A stretch of DNA of 64,000 nucleotides from an uncultured Dysosmobacter sp. GTDB lineage: Bacteria; Bacillota; Clostridia; Oscillospirales; Oscillospiraceae. This document shows, in pieces, positions 8,340 through 16,880 of the stretch. Numbering within the stretch: the stretch's first letter is position 1; every line of letters starts with the position of its first letter. The stretch covers positions 1 through 64,000 of the forward strand of contig NZ_CANRMB010000003.1 in the NCBI RefSeq assembly GCF_947631635.1, read 5' to 3'. The notes under the pieces were generated by a model. That model saw only the letters and a list, made by a program, of their open reading frames with translations, did not search any database and was not told the origin of the DNA. The position numbers and the translations under genes are program-made.

Positions 8340-8464
8340 CATACCTCTTCAGAAGAAATTTCATCTGAGTTGTCCGGCAGTGCAGGTTCGGTGGCATCAA
8401 CTGCTCCGCATCCTGACAGGAGGAGCAGGAGGGCTAACAACCAAATTGTCATTCTCTTTTTCAT
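8340..8464 (-). pseudogene. Truncated lipoprotein gene, 5' end only
   Basis: On the minus strand an ATG at 8464 with GAGGG upstream begins MKKRMTIWLLALLLLLSGC, a clear lipoprotein signal with lipobox LSGC, followed by about 20 polar residues. At about 8340 the sequence becomes the antisense of the HTH gene, so the 3' part is lost. Two genes pointing at each other have been joined 3' end to 3' end. Confidence 0.65.
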
Positions 8465-8518
8465 AGGCACATTCCCTCACTTTCATGTGTCTATTGTAAA
8501 TAAGGTGTCGTCCAATAA

Positions 8519-8728
8519 TCAGGACAGCACCTTATCTTCATATTCGTCCTGAAGGCGTAGGGCCACCATTCCGTGCCCGGTGATCTTCTGGCTGAGCTTT
8601 ATCAGTTCTGGAGAACTCAATGCAACGCCGCTCTCAATCATCCCTTTGCCACGCTTTCTGTACCGCAGTATGTACCACCAATGATATTCAATGCGGAAAG
8701 CAAGCCAGAAACCATACAATCGCTTCAT
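8519..8728 (-). CDS. Small conserved ICE protein, 69 residues
   Basis: Begins MKRLYGFWLAFRIEYHWWY and has a basic, aromatic N-terminal half and an acidic C terminus. AGGAGG lies just upstream of the ATG (8734-8739). I recall similar short proteins in related ICEs but no function. It is transcribed from a promoter overlapped by a 10-bp inverted repeat (8759-8783). Confidence 0.65.
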   Translation of the reverse strand: MKRLYGFWLAFRIEYHWWYILRYRKRGKGMIESGVALSSPELIKLSQKITGHGMVALRLQDEYEDKVLS

Positions 8729-8758
8729 AAGCCATCCTCCTGTAATACTACCATTTTA

Positions 8759-8802
8759 AAAGTATTTCTATAAGAAATACTTTAGCACAGGAGTTTTGTC
8801 AA
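8759..8802 (-). promoter_or_regulatory. Promoter with inverted-repeat operator
   Basis: TTGACA on the minus strand (8797-8802), 17 bases, then a weak -10 (TATTTC, 8774-8779). A perfect 10-bp inverted repeat with a 5-base spacer (8759-8768 with 8774-8783) covers the -10 region. The XRE regulator encoded next door is a likely binder. Confidence 0.5.
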
Positions 8803-8837
8803 ACCGTGTCGAATGCAGTCACGAAACGGCAAAAAAA

Positions 8838-8859
8838 CTCCACGCACAACGGCGTGGAG
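8838..8859 (-). terminator. Terminator of the XRE regulator gene
   Basis: An 8-bp stem (CTCCACGC with GCGTGGAG) followed on the minus strand by TTTTTTT. Confidence 0.85.
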
Positions 8860-8876
8860 CAACTGCCAATATAGAA

Positions 8877-9212
8877 TTAAGATTGCTTTGCATTCTCTTC
8901 GCTGATCATCACATCGAGAATGCGCATGATTTTCCTTTGCTCTTCCATAGGTAATGCCGCCAGTTTCTCTGAGATCTCAGAACTGGCTGTTGAGGTGGAT
9001 ACATCCAGAACATCGCGCAGCAGTGTATTTGCATCTACCTTCAAGGCGTTTGCGATGGAGATGAATGTTTCAAACTTCGGCAATTTGAAGCCGCACTCCA
9101 GATTGCTCAAGTACTTCGGCGTCAAATCAACCATTTGCGCCAGATCGGCTTGCGTCATTCCTCTGGACTTTCTGATCAGTTTGATTCGGTTCCCAATCTT
9201 CTTTGCGTCCAA
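8877..9212 (-). CDS. XRE-family transcriptional regulator
   Basis: A 111-residue protein with a Cro/C1 helix-turn-helix in the first 65 residues (RKSRGMTQADLAQMVDLTP, then YLSNLECGFKLPKFETF) and a short helical C terminus. The start is taken at the TTG at 9212, 7 bases after AGGAGG (9220-9225); the in-frame GTG six bases upstream is too close to that site. It probably represses ICE genes, and the nearest candidate operator is the inverted repeat at 8759-8783. Confidence 0.85.
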   Translation of the reverse strand: MDAKKIGNRIKLIRKSRGMTQADLAQMVDLTPKYLSNLECGFKLPKFETFISIANALKVDANTLLRDVLDVSTSTASSEISEKLAALPMEEQRKIMRILDVMISEENAKQS

Positions 9213-9225
9213 GCACACACCTCCT

Positions 9226-9490
9226 ATTAGACAGATTTCTTCCTAATGGTAGTATATACAACGGTGCTTTCCCTATAAATCCACCAGTCAAAAGACATCC
9301 ATCAAATAGAAAGACTTGCAAGCAAAAAAAGCCCACCGGTTTCCTGTAAAGGGCCGGTGGGCTACTTGGTCAGATGAGACCGACTCTTTTGAAATTTTTT
9401 ATGCGTATGAACTTATGCTATGACATTTTTCCTCCAAAAGATTTATTGGACAGTTCAAAAGGCCGGTGAGAAAACACCCTGCCTATTTTT
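9226..9490. other. Non-coding stretch with a terminator
   Basis: Contains the upstream region of the XRE gene and a terminator for the metalloprotease gene: stem 9330-9339 with 9354-9363, followed on the minus strand by TTTTTTT. Nothing else is recognisable. Confidence 0.6.
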
Positions 9491-10561
9491 TCAACAACTC
9501 CAATCGTCGGCTAATATCTTCTCCATGTAGGCGTAGGTCTGCGGTGCGGCGTTACGGAAGATTTCCATGCGCTTTTCGTTGCCGCTGTATGTGATCCAGT
9601 AGACGAAGCAATCGGCAAAGTATTCCCGGCTGTTGGTCTTGGCGTAGTCCCGGAGACCGGAGTCCTGTGCCTCGGCAAGATACAGCCGCTCATGCTCCGC
9701 GGGGAAACCCAGTGCTCCGTCCAGGAAATGTCCAAACTCATGGATCGTAGCCTTGGCGTCGGAGACATAGATGATTTTCTTCCCGTAGCTGGTAGCGCCG
9801 ATGCAGGACATATCAAGGCGGTCGCTGAGATCTGCCATGAAGTCAAAGTCGATGCGGTAAGTCCAGCCGGCTTCATTGAACGCCGCAAGGATCGGTTCCG
9901 GTACGCGGCGCAGCTCCAGCAGGAAGTCGTTTGTATGCACCCCCGTCGGATTCTCCAGCTTCACCGGTGCGGGAGGTGCCTCCACCGCAAAGCTCTGCGT
10001 CAGGATGGCGTGGAGCAGCTGTGCCGCCTCACCGCGAGTGACGATCTCACTTGCCGTGGCGTCAACGGGGCAGAGCTGAAGCTCACAGCCCACGCGCAGG
10101 TAATTGTCGTAGGCAGATAAATTCCTTCCTCCCTCATAGAGCACGCTGTCATAGACCGGTACCCCGGCTGCGGCCAGGGCGCTTTCGTAAAGCGCACCAC
10201 GGCACATTCTCGTATCTGTCGTGGAGAGTGCGGTTACATTCAGCCAGCCCTTTTGACAAGCTTGCTCTGTGGCGCTCCGTCCCAACTCAGCCCATGTTTC
10301 GCCGCTTGTTTCCAGCCCGTAGGCGCGGCAGAGCATGACTGCCCATTGCCGCACTGTGACAGGCTGCGCCGGAGAAAAGGTGGTGGCTTCGGTGCCTTTC
10401 GTGATCCCATGCTCCGCCAGATACATGACGCTCTCATAGCAGACGGCATCCTTCGGTACGTCGGCAAAGCCCTCGCAGGCGGCGGATGCGGTATTCGGCA
10501 ACACCAGCGCCAGGGCAAGAGCCACGAGTGTCAGCGCTGTACTTCTAACGATAGTTCTCAT
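9491..10561 (-). CDS. Secreted lethal-factor-like zinc metallopeptidase with SLH-like repeats
   Basis: A 356-residue exported protein. The signal peptide is MRTIVRSTALTLVALALALV ending NTASA. Residues 30-190 resemble S-layer homology repeats (VMYLAEHGITKGT..., TFSPAQPVTVRQWAVMLCRA). The C-terminal 130 residues carry a zinc site, HEFGH, with a downstream glutamate in REYFADCF. This layout fits the anthrax lethal factor-like/Pro-Pro endopeptidase group. The start at 10561 has GGAGG eight bases upstream; the longer frame has no ribosome site at its first codon. Known Pro-Pro endopeptidases release surface adhesins, and a giant adhesin is encoded on the same ICE. The target is unknown. Confidence 0.75.
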   Translation of the reverse strand: MRTIVRSTALTLVALALALVLPNTASAACEGFADVPKDAVCYESVMYLAEHGITKGTEATTFSPAQPVTVRQWAVMLCRAYGLETSGETWAELGRSATEQACQKGWLNVTALSTTDTRMCRGALYESALAAAGVPVYDSVLYEGGRNLSAYDNYLRVGCELQLCPVDATASEIVTRGEAAQLLHAILTQSFAVEAPPAPVKLENPTGVHTNDFLLELRRVPEPILAAFNEAGWTYRIDFDFMADLSDRLDMSCIGATSYGKKIIYVSDAKATIHEFGHFLDGALGFPAEHERLYLAEAQDSGLRDYAKTNSREYFADCFVYWITYSGNEKRMEIFRNAAPQTYAYMEKILADDWSC

Positions 10562-10665
10562 ATAGATATCCTCCATATTCTTGTTTTTCCTCTGTCGGAT
10601 ATCCTCCGATAGAGTAGGTTCTTCCGGGGGCGACATCATGTCACCACCCTATAGCCAGCAAAAAG

Positions 10666-10971
10666 TCACAGTTCTCCCTTGGCGGAAGGCTGTGACTTTT
10701 CCTGTTCGTCTTTCATTTTCAGGCGATAAAGGTTGCTGGTGAGGCTGCCGTTTTTTCGGTGTCGCTGGCGCTTCTCCACCAGTCCCGCACGTTCCAGGTC
10801 TCCCAGCGCCCGCTGGACAGTGCGGGGCGAGAGTTCCAGCTCACGGGCAATGGTCTTGATCCCCGGCCAGCAGAAACCAGAGGCGTCGGACCGGTCCCGC
10901 AGGTAGATGTAGACAGTTTTCGCCCGGTGGCCCAGTTCCTCCTCGGCGTAGATAAAATTAAACCGGCTCAT
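10666..10971 (-). CDS. Winged-helix DNA-binding protein
   Basis: A 101-residue protein with a helix-turn-helix (GIKTIARELELSPRTVQRAL, then LERAGLVEKRQR) like those of replication/transcription regulators in Clostridial ICEs. Its ATG overlaps the stop of the coupling-protein gene (ATGA), and the ribosome site GGGAGG is inside the last codons of that gene, so the two are translationally coupled. Confidence 0.8.
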   Translation of the reverse strand: MSRFNFIYAEEELGHRAKTVYIYLRDRSDASGFCWPGIKTIARELELSPRTVQRALGDLERAGLVEKRQRHRKNGSLTSNLYRLKMKDEQEKSQPSAKGEL

Positions 10972-12830
10972 GTGTTTCCTCCCATATTGTAGGGGCTTCC
11001 ACCGCCGGGATAGCGACTTCGGATGTTGGTGATCAGCTCCTCCTTGTTGGCGTAAGCCACCTTCCGCGCGGCCTGCTCCGGCATCCGGTAGCCCTCCGGA
11101 TCGAAGGTAATGCCCCAGTCGATGAACAGCCGCAGCTTCGTCCGCATGGGATGTGTGCCGGTCTTCATCACCACAAATTCTCCCTTGGGAATGGACTTGA
11201 GCTCGTCCGGCGTCATGAGCGGCCGCTCCATCATTTGCAGGGACTGGTTATTGCTGTCCTTGCCCTGGCTGACGGAACCGGAGAGAACGGTCCTGCTTCC
11301 CAACGCCGAAGAAAGCGCCTCCGCCGTCTTGCTTTGGGGAGAGAAACCACCGAAGATGGTATCCTGGCAGTTATCACAGATGATCTCCGCGCCTTCTTTT
11401 CCGTAGTTCTTTTCCAGCTGCGCCAGCGATTGGATGATCGGCACCAGCGTCAGTCCACGGGAGCGCCCCGCGCTGAACAGAGGCAGGATATCAAAGGGCG
11501 GCATGGTCCCCAGTTCGTCGCAGTAGAAGATGACACGGTTTTTGAGCCTGCCGCCGTTTTCGTCGGCAACAGAAAACAACTCACGGGAGAGGTTCTGGAT
11601 CATGAGCCCAGCAATAAAGTTCTTCGCCGGATCTTCTTCTGGCAGGATGAGAAAGATGGCGCATTTTTCGGATGCGAACATCTCGGCGTTGATGGGGCTG
11701 TCGTAGCAGATGACCTGCTCCAGCTCCGTGTCGAGGAAGGCATTCAGACGGGACAGCACCGTGGACATGACAGACGCCATGGACTGGTCCGAGCTGTTGA
11801 GGGCAGCTCCCGCCAGCCAGCGTGCCTTGTGTTCGGATGGCAAGAGATCCATCAACGGTTGGAACCCGTTTTTGCTGCGGCTGTTTTTAGGGGGAGCCAG
11901 CAGATCCTGCACCAGTTTAAATGCGGATACGATGTGCCGTTTCTCCGGTTCGTCCTCTTTAGGAGGCATGAACTCCGCCAGCAGGAGCACGATGGCTGTC
12001 AGCAAGCCCTCGGCGCTGTCATAGAAGAATGCGTTCTCGCCGTACTGGGAAGCGTCCCCTTCGGGATTGATGATGGTCTTGGCCAGGATCTTGGCGTACT
12101 TCTCTGCCTTTGCTTTTGAGGCAAGGTCGTTGGGGGTCTTTCGTGCCTTGTCCATGTAGTGATTCACCAGAGTCAGGAAACTGAAACCGTCTGACCGGGT
12201 GGGGTTACGCAGGTCGATGACGGAAACTCTGTACTTGTAGTAATGGGAGGCGATCTTGCCGTAGTTGCGGGCGAGATCGCCCTTGGTGTCCAGCGCCAGG
12301 AAACTCATACCGCAGGCGCAGGCATACTCCAAATTGGGGTATAAAAAGTAAGCGGTCTTGCCGACACCTGACGCGCCGATCATGAGGCAGTGGATATCGT
12401 CGCTGTCCACCAACGCCCGAATATCCTGCTGTTCCTCTATAAAGTCCTTCACCCTGGATTTCTTTTTCTCCTGTTTCGGTTCCCTCCTTGGGGCAGCAGG
12501 ACGGCGCAGCTTTTCCAGCACTTTGCCCGGAAGCCGCGCCGTTTGGCCTGGCCGTTTCTTTTTTGTGCCGCCCATGCTGCCGAGGATGACACCCTGTTCC
12601 TTGGGTAGATCTATCCCCTTCCTCCAGCGGCGGGGACGGAAGGGAACGACGTGGTAGGTACTGCGGATCTCCTTCGGCGTCGCCCAGCGTGCCGTTCCGT
12701 GCTGGCCGTCGCCCACAGTCTTGCTCTTGATGTTGTTGAGGGAGTAGCGCTGGGAGAAGAAGGACACTGCCAGCAGGAACACCAGCAGCCCGCCGCAGAT
12801 CAAAAGAAAGGGCCATGTATTCTCGTTCAT
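10968..12830 (-). CDS. VirD4/TraG-type coupling ATPase
   Basis: A 620-residue type IV coupling protein. One or two N-terminal membrane segments (residues 5-25) are followed by Walker A GASGVGKT (about residue 153), LALDTKGDL, and Walker B VIFYCDELG (about residue 448), then GRSRGLTLVPIIQSLAQLEKNYG, broken here only by the family's usual pattern. It links the relaxosome to the secretion channel. AGGAGG lies upstream of the ATG. It overlaps the genes on both sides by four bases. Confidence 0.93.
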   Translation of the reverse strand: MNENTWPFLLICGGLLVFLLAVSFFSQRYSLNNIKSKTVGDGQHGTARWATPKEIRSTYHVVPFRPRRWRKGIDLPKEQGVILGSMGGTKKKRPGQTARLPGKVLEKLRRPAAPRREPKQEKKKSRVKDFIEEQQDIRALVDSDDIHCLMIGASGVGKTAYFLYPNLEYACACGMSFLALDTKGDLARNYGKIASHYYKYRVSVIDLRNPTRSDGFSFLTLVNHYMDKARKTPNDLASKAKAEKYAKILAKTIINPEGDASQYGENAFFYDSAEGLLTAIVLLLAEFMPPKEDEPEKRHIVSAFKLVQDLLAPPKNSRSKNGFQPLMDLLPSEHKARWLAGAALNSSDQSMASVMSTVLSRLNAFLDTELEQVICYDSPINAEMFASEKCAIFLILPEEDPAKNFIAGLMIQNLSRELFSVADENGGRLKNRVIFYCDELGTMPPFDILPLFSAGRSRGLTLVPIIQSLAQLEKNYGKEGAEIICDNCQDTIFGGFSPQSKTAEALSSALGSRTVLSGSVSQGKDSNNQSLQMMERPLMTPDELKSIPKGEFVVMKTGTHPMRTKLRLFIDWGITFDPEGYRMPEQAARKVAYANKEELITNIRSRYPGGGSPYNMGGNT

Positions 12831-13729
12831 GTGGCATCCTCCTTGTGCTTTTCAAATTTGGCGCAGAGATCGTCGTTCCAGTCCTTACGCCGCGGCGTGA
12901 GCCGCTCCACGTCCAGCCCCATACCCCCCAGTGCGTCCCTCATGCGGTCACAGGCTTCGTTGCCCGCGTCGTCGTTGTCGAGGCAGAGGTACACCGTGTC
13001 CAGCTTTGGATTCTGCCGCAGCCGCTCCAGCACCGGCTGGATGGACGTGCCGCAGCAGGCCACATAACTGTGCTCTAACCAACCGTAGGGATAGAGGGTG
13101 ATGTGGGAGAGCAGGTCGATGGGCGCCTCGAATACATAGAGGGATTTGTCCGTGCCGTTTTTATGGAAGCTGTGGATGCTCTCGCTGCCCTCGATGTTGA
13201 TGCGGAAGGTCTTGCCCTGGCTGTTGGTGCTGCGGATGTGAACGTGCTTTGCTTCGCCGCAGCCATCCAGGCCAACGAAAACGCAGTTGTGGTGGACGTC
13301 CTCATACAGCAGCTTCTCACGCACAAAGCCGGTAATGACGTCCCGGTCAATGTGCCGCTGGCGCATGAGGTAGGCATAGACGCGGCGCATATTGTCGTAA
13401 GGGTCCGGCAGAGCGAAAGGCTTCGGCTCTGTCGGGGCAGACTGTGCCTGCTCATACCGTTTGCCGTCTTTTCTGCCCAGCAAAAGCAAAACCGCCTCCT
13501 GGTAAGAGAGGCGGTAATAGCGCTGGACGAAGCTGACGGCATAGCCGCCTACCCGCTCAGAGTGGTCATACCACTTGTTTCCCCGCACGGTGACGCTGGG
13601 ATCATTGGGAGTGCGGTACTCCCTGCCAGAGCGAATAGGGCGCTCGCCTTTGGCCCGGAGCAATGACACGAGATCCGTGTTTTGAGCACGGGCCTTTTCC
13701 TCCGGTGTGAAATAAATATAATTGCTCAT
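12827..13729 (-). CDS. DUF3991/TOPRIM-domain protein (primase-like)
   Basis: A 300-residue protein. The N-terminal 110 residues carry a DUF3991-type region with a conserved WYDHSERVGGYAVSFVQ segment, and the second half is a TOPRIM fold (YVFEAPIDLLSH with the catalytic Glu, then VYLCLDNDDAGNEACDRM with the D-x-D pair). Such proteins are constant in ICEs of this type and may prime or process transferred DNA, but the activity is inferred. The stop overlaps the coupling-protein start by four bases. Confidence 0.88.
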   Translation of the reverse strand: MSNYIYFTPEEKARAQNTDLVSLLRAKGERPIRSGREYRTPNDPSVTVRGNKWYDHSERVGGYAVSFVQRYYRLSYQEAVLLLLGRKDGKRYEQAQSAPTEPKPFALPDPYDNMRRVYAYLMRQRHIDRDVITGFVREKLLYEDVHHNCVFVGLDGCGEAKHVHIRSTNSQGKTFRINIEGSESIHSFHKNGTDKSLYVFEAPIDLLSHITLYPYGWLEHSYVACCGTSIQPVLERLRQNPKLDTVYLCLDNDDAGNEACDRMRDALGGMGLDVERLTPRRKDWNDDLCAKFEKHKEDAT

Positions 13730-13752
13730 CTTATTTTCCTCACAAACAAAAA

Positions 13753-13782
13753 GAGGTTCGTCCCCAATTGGGTACGAACCTC
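13753..13782 (-). terminator. Terminator 1 after the toxin operon
   Basis: A 9-bp stem (13753-13761 with 13774-13782) extended by CCCAATTGGG; followed on the minus strand by TTTTTGTTTG. Confidence 0.8.
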
Positions 13783-13787
13783 AAAAA

Positions 13788-13819
13788 GCACCAGCCTCCC
13801 CATAGAGAGAAGCTGGTGC
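13788..13819 (-). terminator. Terminator 2 after the toxin operon
   Basis: An 8-bp stem (GCACCAGC with GCTGGTGC) followed on the minus strand by TTTTTG. The two terminators in tandem separate the toxin module from the DUF3991 gene downstream. Confidence 0.75.
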
Positions 13820-13839
13820 AAGCAGTTGTTATAAATGAT

Positions 13840-14448
13840 TTAAGTTTTCAAATTCAGTGCGCCACGCACAACAGATTTGATTCCTGTCAGTGCAACGATA
13901 TCATCCTTCAACCACAAGCCAGGTTCCGAACAATACCAGCACTGATCCTTTCGCTTTTTGAAGATGCGGTAGGGCGTATGCATTGAATTATCGTAGATAT
14001 GGCAAACATCACAGACTGGGACCAATTCTTTAACCAGATCCAAAGCCCGGTCGTAACGAGAGATGATTTTATCTATCGGCACGTCATGGCCACCGGCAGA
14101 TACTCTCGATGCGACACGAGCTACATTTATCTGAGGATCTGCTGTTAGGACATAGTAGCAACGAATAAAAAAGCCGTCTTGAGAAGCCCGCTTAAGCAGG
14201 TTCAGATTTCGATCCGTAGAAAGGACTGTTTCAAAGCAAAAATCCCGATGTTCTTTGAGGCATGCTTCCCGACGCTCTTCAGCTATCTTCGCAGCCTTCA
14301 TGTTGTCACAGCCCAGTGCCTGTTGAATCTCGTCAGCATTGATATAGGGCATATTCACTGGTCGGAGAAGATTTGTGATTGTACTTTTCCCAGAACCGTT
14401 AGGCCCTGCAAACACTACGACTTCGGGCTTTTTATTTCCTTCTCTCAC
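13840..14448 (-). CDS. Zeta-toxin-like P-loop kinase
   Basis: A 202-residue protein of the zeta toxin/AAA group. Walker A is GPNGSGKST near residue 15, followed by YINADEIQ (substrate Asp) and FETVLST. Zeta toxins phosphorylate UDP-N-acetylglucosamine and block wall synthesis; whether this copy has that substrate is unknown. It starts at a GTG that overlaps the 68-residue upstream ORF by 17 bases, the usual antitoxin-first arrangement. The pair sits between terminators with its own promoter and probably stabilises the ICE. Confidence 0.8.
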   Translation of the reverse strand: MREGNKKPEVVVFAGPNGSGKSTITNLLRPVNMPYINADEIQQALGCDNMKAAKIAEERREACLKEHRDFCFETVLSTDRNLNLLKRASQDGFFIRCYYVLTADPQINVARVASRVSAGGHDVPIDKIISRYDRALDLVKELVPVCDVCHIYDNSMHTPYRIFKKRKDQCWYCSEPGLWLKDDIVALTGIKSVVRGALNLKT

Positions 14449-14638
14449 TGTACCGTCCCCTTCTGGTTTCGCCGACCTCTACTTTCGTGCCATCGCTGTG
14501 TTCCATAAACACTTTTCCTGTTTTCGGATCATACTTGGCAATTGGCTGTTCCAGAATCTTTTTTTTCCTCAGTTCCGCCGCAACCGCACGTCTTGCATTT
14601 TGCACTACAATTCTATCATCGGGGATACTATTTGGCAT
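14432..14638 (-). CDS. Putative antitoxin partner of the zeta-like toxin
   Basis: A 68-residue, highly charged protein (MPNSIPDDRIVVQNARRAV..., KYDPKTGKVFMEHSDGTKVEV). GGAGGTGA lies just upstream of the ATG. Placement directly before and overlapping the toxin gene, small size, and a promoter with a perfect palindrome suggest an autoregulating antitoxin. I do not recognise a classical epsilon fold. Confidence 0.6.
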   Translation of the reverse strand: MPNSIPDDRIVVQNARRAVAAELRKKKILEQPIAKYDPKTGKVFMEHSDGTKVEVGETRRGRYSERRK

Positions 14639-14684
14639 ACTAGGTCACCTCCACAAAACATTGGCACACAGTACCGGCCCATTT

Positions 14685-14726
14685 ATCTTATAAGATTAGT
14701 ATACTCATTTCCCCACACATTGTCCA
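14685..14726 (-). promoter_or_regulatory. Promoter and palindromic operator of the toxin module
   Basis: On the minus strand TGGACA (14721-14726), 17 bases, TATACT (14698-14703). The perfect 12-bp palindrome ATCTTATAAGAT (14685-14696) follows one base later, in the position of an autoregulatory operator. Confidence 0.65.
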
Positions 14727-14847
14727 GAAAAAACAGTCTGCCAGCAAGAGCAGGACTATCTTTCAGTTTGGCTGCGGTTTTCATCTGGACAAATAGATTG
14801 TCAACGCCGGATGAACTTTTTTCGTTTTCTGCGTCAACCTGATTTTA

Positions 14848-16422
14848 CTACAGACTGCTAAGACTCTGCTCCTCATGATCGTCCGCCTTATGACCCATGG
14901 CCAGCCGCTTACGCTGAAGCTCTTGCCGGCGCTTGCGGTCGATCTGCAGCCCACGATGGATGCGGTCCGTCCTGCTGTTGTCCTCAAAGATCCTGCTCAT
15001 GTGGTGCAGCATCCGAACGACCGCCTCGCTGACCGTTGGGGGATCGTAGGTCGATCCCGTGGTTCTGCTCTGAACATCAAACTGCGGTGGTGCATATAAC
15101 GGTCGCTCTCCTTCGGATGGCGGCAGGTCCGTACTGCCCGGCCGGGAAGCGTCTGCGGATACGCCGGCATTTTCAGGCGCAGGTGGGGCTCCTGAATTTT
15201 CAGGCTTCGGAAACGCCGTGGGCGTACTTTCTGTGGGTGCGGATCGTTCCGGTGTATCCGGCGCGGCAGGGTTCCCAGCCAGGGCCTCGGCATACCGCTG
15301 CCGCTCCGACATCCATTGGAGCGTTTCCTGAATGACCATGTTACGGACGGTCTTGAACTCCTTCTGCTGGGAGAGCGGCAGGCGTTTCGGGAGCTGCTCG
15401 TTGTAGTCCAGGCAGATCTGCTCATACAGCTTCTGCCACACCTCATAGGCGGCGGACACCTGTTGATCCTTTGCCAACTCCTCTACGATGGCGTCCACGA
15501 TTGCTTTCGACCGCGGTGGCAGGTATCCGTAGACCTTCCTGCCGCGGGTCTCCTGCAGCCGGTCCGCCAGCTCTGTGATGAGCTGCTCCAGCTTTGGGTC
15601 GCGGATCGTGCCGCACTTCAACTGAACGATGCATTCCGCCATGGCTCTGCGCGCTTCCCGCTGGAGCGTATCTCTCGACTGATCCTTCTGCTGATAGACG
15701 TGCATACGGTCCGCCTGATAGATCCTCCGGGTGAAGGCGGACTTGACCTGCTGGATGCCATCCTTGGTGAGATAGCCCTCCTTGGGATCTGTGGAGAAGA
15801 TGATCATGTGGATGTGCATCTGCTGGGGCTTTTGATGAAAGGCAGCGTACCAGCGCAGGTGATCCGGCTGGATCTTATACGCCGCAGCGATCTCGCAGAT
15901 GGAGGCATTGATCAGAGCGCGCCAGTTTTTTGCGTTGTCATAGCCCAGCCGCTCCGCGTCCTGACGGCGCAGCGCTACCACCGGCGTCCACACGTTACCG
16001 GTGTGTTCCGCCACCTCCCGCACCACCTGCGAGAGATTTTGCACCTTTCCGTTCGCATCCCACAGGCCATGCTCGCCGTCCTTCTGAACGCCGGGGCGGT
16101 GGGAGATGTAGTCAATAAAATTTTCTTTCTGATCCAGGGCCTCCACGTAGTCCTCCCAGGTCTGCTGGATGAAGGCCGAGGCGTTGCCCTGTGTGGGGTT
16201 CGCAAGGTAGTCCTCATACTCGATGAGCTCCTTGCTCGTTGGGAACGACTTCACCAGCCGGTTGATGAATGAGCACTGTTTTTTTGTCGCGGGCAGTGTG
16301 CTGTGCTCATCGGCCAGCAGCTCTACGCCGGGGCGTGTGGCAAAGTAACGGGTGCGCTGCGCCAGCTTCGCCGCATTCTGTCCACCCTTGAGGTAGGGGG
16401 AAATCAGAACGATCCTTGCCAT
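14848..16422 (-). CDS. Relaxase, MobP type
   Basis: A 524-residue relaxase of the MobP3-like kind seen in Firmicute ICEs (family name from memory). The metal-binding motif is HIHMIIF (about residue 204), preceded by YAAFHQKPQQM. The N-terminal 300 residues hold the nicking domain. The C-terminal third is Pro/Ser/Thr-rich, then ends in a basic helix (RKRRQELQRKRLAMGHK). It would nick oriT and pilot the strand through the coupling protein. It overlaps the accessory gene upstream by 19 bases. Candidate oriT sequences lie just upstream of that gene. Confidence 0.88.
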   Translation of the reverse strand: MARIVLISPYLKGGQNAAKLAQRTRYFATRPGVELLADEHSTLPATKKQCSFINRLVKSFPTSKELIEYEDYLANPTQGNASAFIQQTWEDYVEALDQKENFIDYISHRPGVQKDGEHGLWDANGKVQNLSQVVREVAEHTGNVWTPVVALRRQDAERLGYDNAKNWRALINASICEIAAAYKIQPDHLRWYAAFHQKPQQMHIHMIIFSTDPKEGYLTKDGIQQVKSAFTRRIYQADRMHVYQQKDQSRDTLQREARRAMAECIVQLKCGTIRDPKLEQLITELADRLQETRGRKVYGYLPPRSKAIVDAIVEELAKDQQVSAAYEVWQKLYEQICLDYNEQLPKRLPLSQQKEFKTVRNMVIQETLQWMSERQRYAEALAGNPAAPDTPERSAPTESTPTAFPKPENSGAPPAPENAGVSADASRPGSTDLPPSEGERPLYAPPQFDVQSRTTGSTYDPPTVSEAVVRMLHHMSRIFEDNSRTDRIHRGLQIDRKRRQELQRKRLAMGHKADDHEEQSLSSL

Positions 16423-16880
16423 TGGTCATCCGGCTCGATTCGCCGCTGACGCCGCACGGCGTCCTCGAAGTCCACCTGCCCGTTGGTGCGTTTCACCTCA
16501 TCCACGGCGAAAGCACGCAGCTCCCGCGTGTAGATCTCGTCTGTGCGGAAGTGCGCGGCGATGGTGTGACTCATCATGTTCAGCTCTACGCACCACTTGA
16601 AAATGAGGGAGCGGAGACGGTTGGCGTTATCGTCCATCGTCCCCTGGATGGCTGTCAGCAGCGCACGGGAGAGATACGCCGTGTTGTCCTCGCTGCCGAG
16701 ATAGCCCATATAGAACCGCAGTGCCTTGTTGATGAACTCGCTGCGGTTTTTGCAGTTGTCCGCTTCCAGCCAGCCATCCATGCGGGGGATGAGTCTGGAA
16801 TCCAGCCATACCACGGTGCGTTCGCTCCGTTTTTCATGATTTTCTTTCAAAGTGAGGCTCTCCTCTCTGAAACGGCGCAA
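16404..16880 (-). CDS. Relaxosome accessory protein (ribbon-helix-helix-like)
   Basis: A 158-residue protein directly upstream of and overlapping the relaxase gene. The N-terminal half reads like a ribbon-helix-helix DNA binder (RTVVWLDSRLIPRMDGWL, then CKNRSEFINKALRFYMGYL). The second half is helical. In comparable ICEs such proteins bind oriT and help the relaxase. The start codon choice is not firmly set; shorter starts are possible. Confidence 0.75.
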   Translation of the reverse strand: MRRFREESLTLKENHEKRSERTVVWLDSRLIPRMDGWLEADNCKNRSEFINKALRFYMGYLGSEDNTAYLSRALLTAIQGTMDDNANRLRSLIFKWCVELNMMSHTIAAHFRTDEIYTRELRAFAVDEVKRTNGQVDFEDAVRRQRRIEPDDQWQGSF

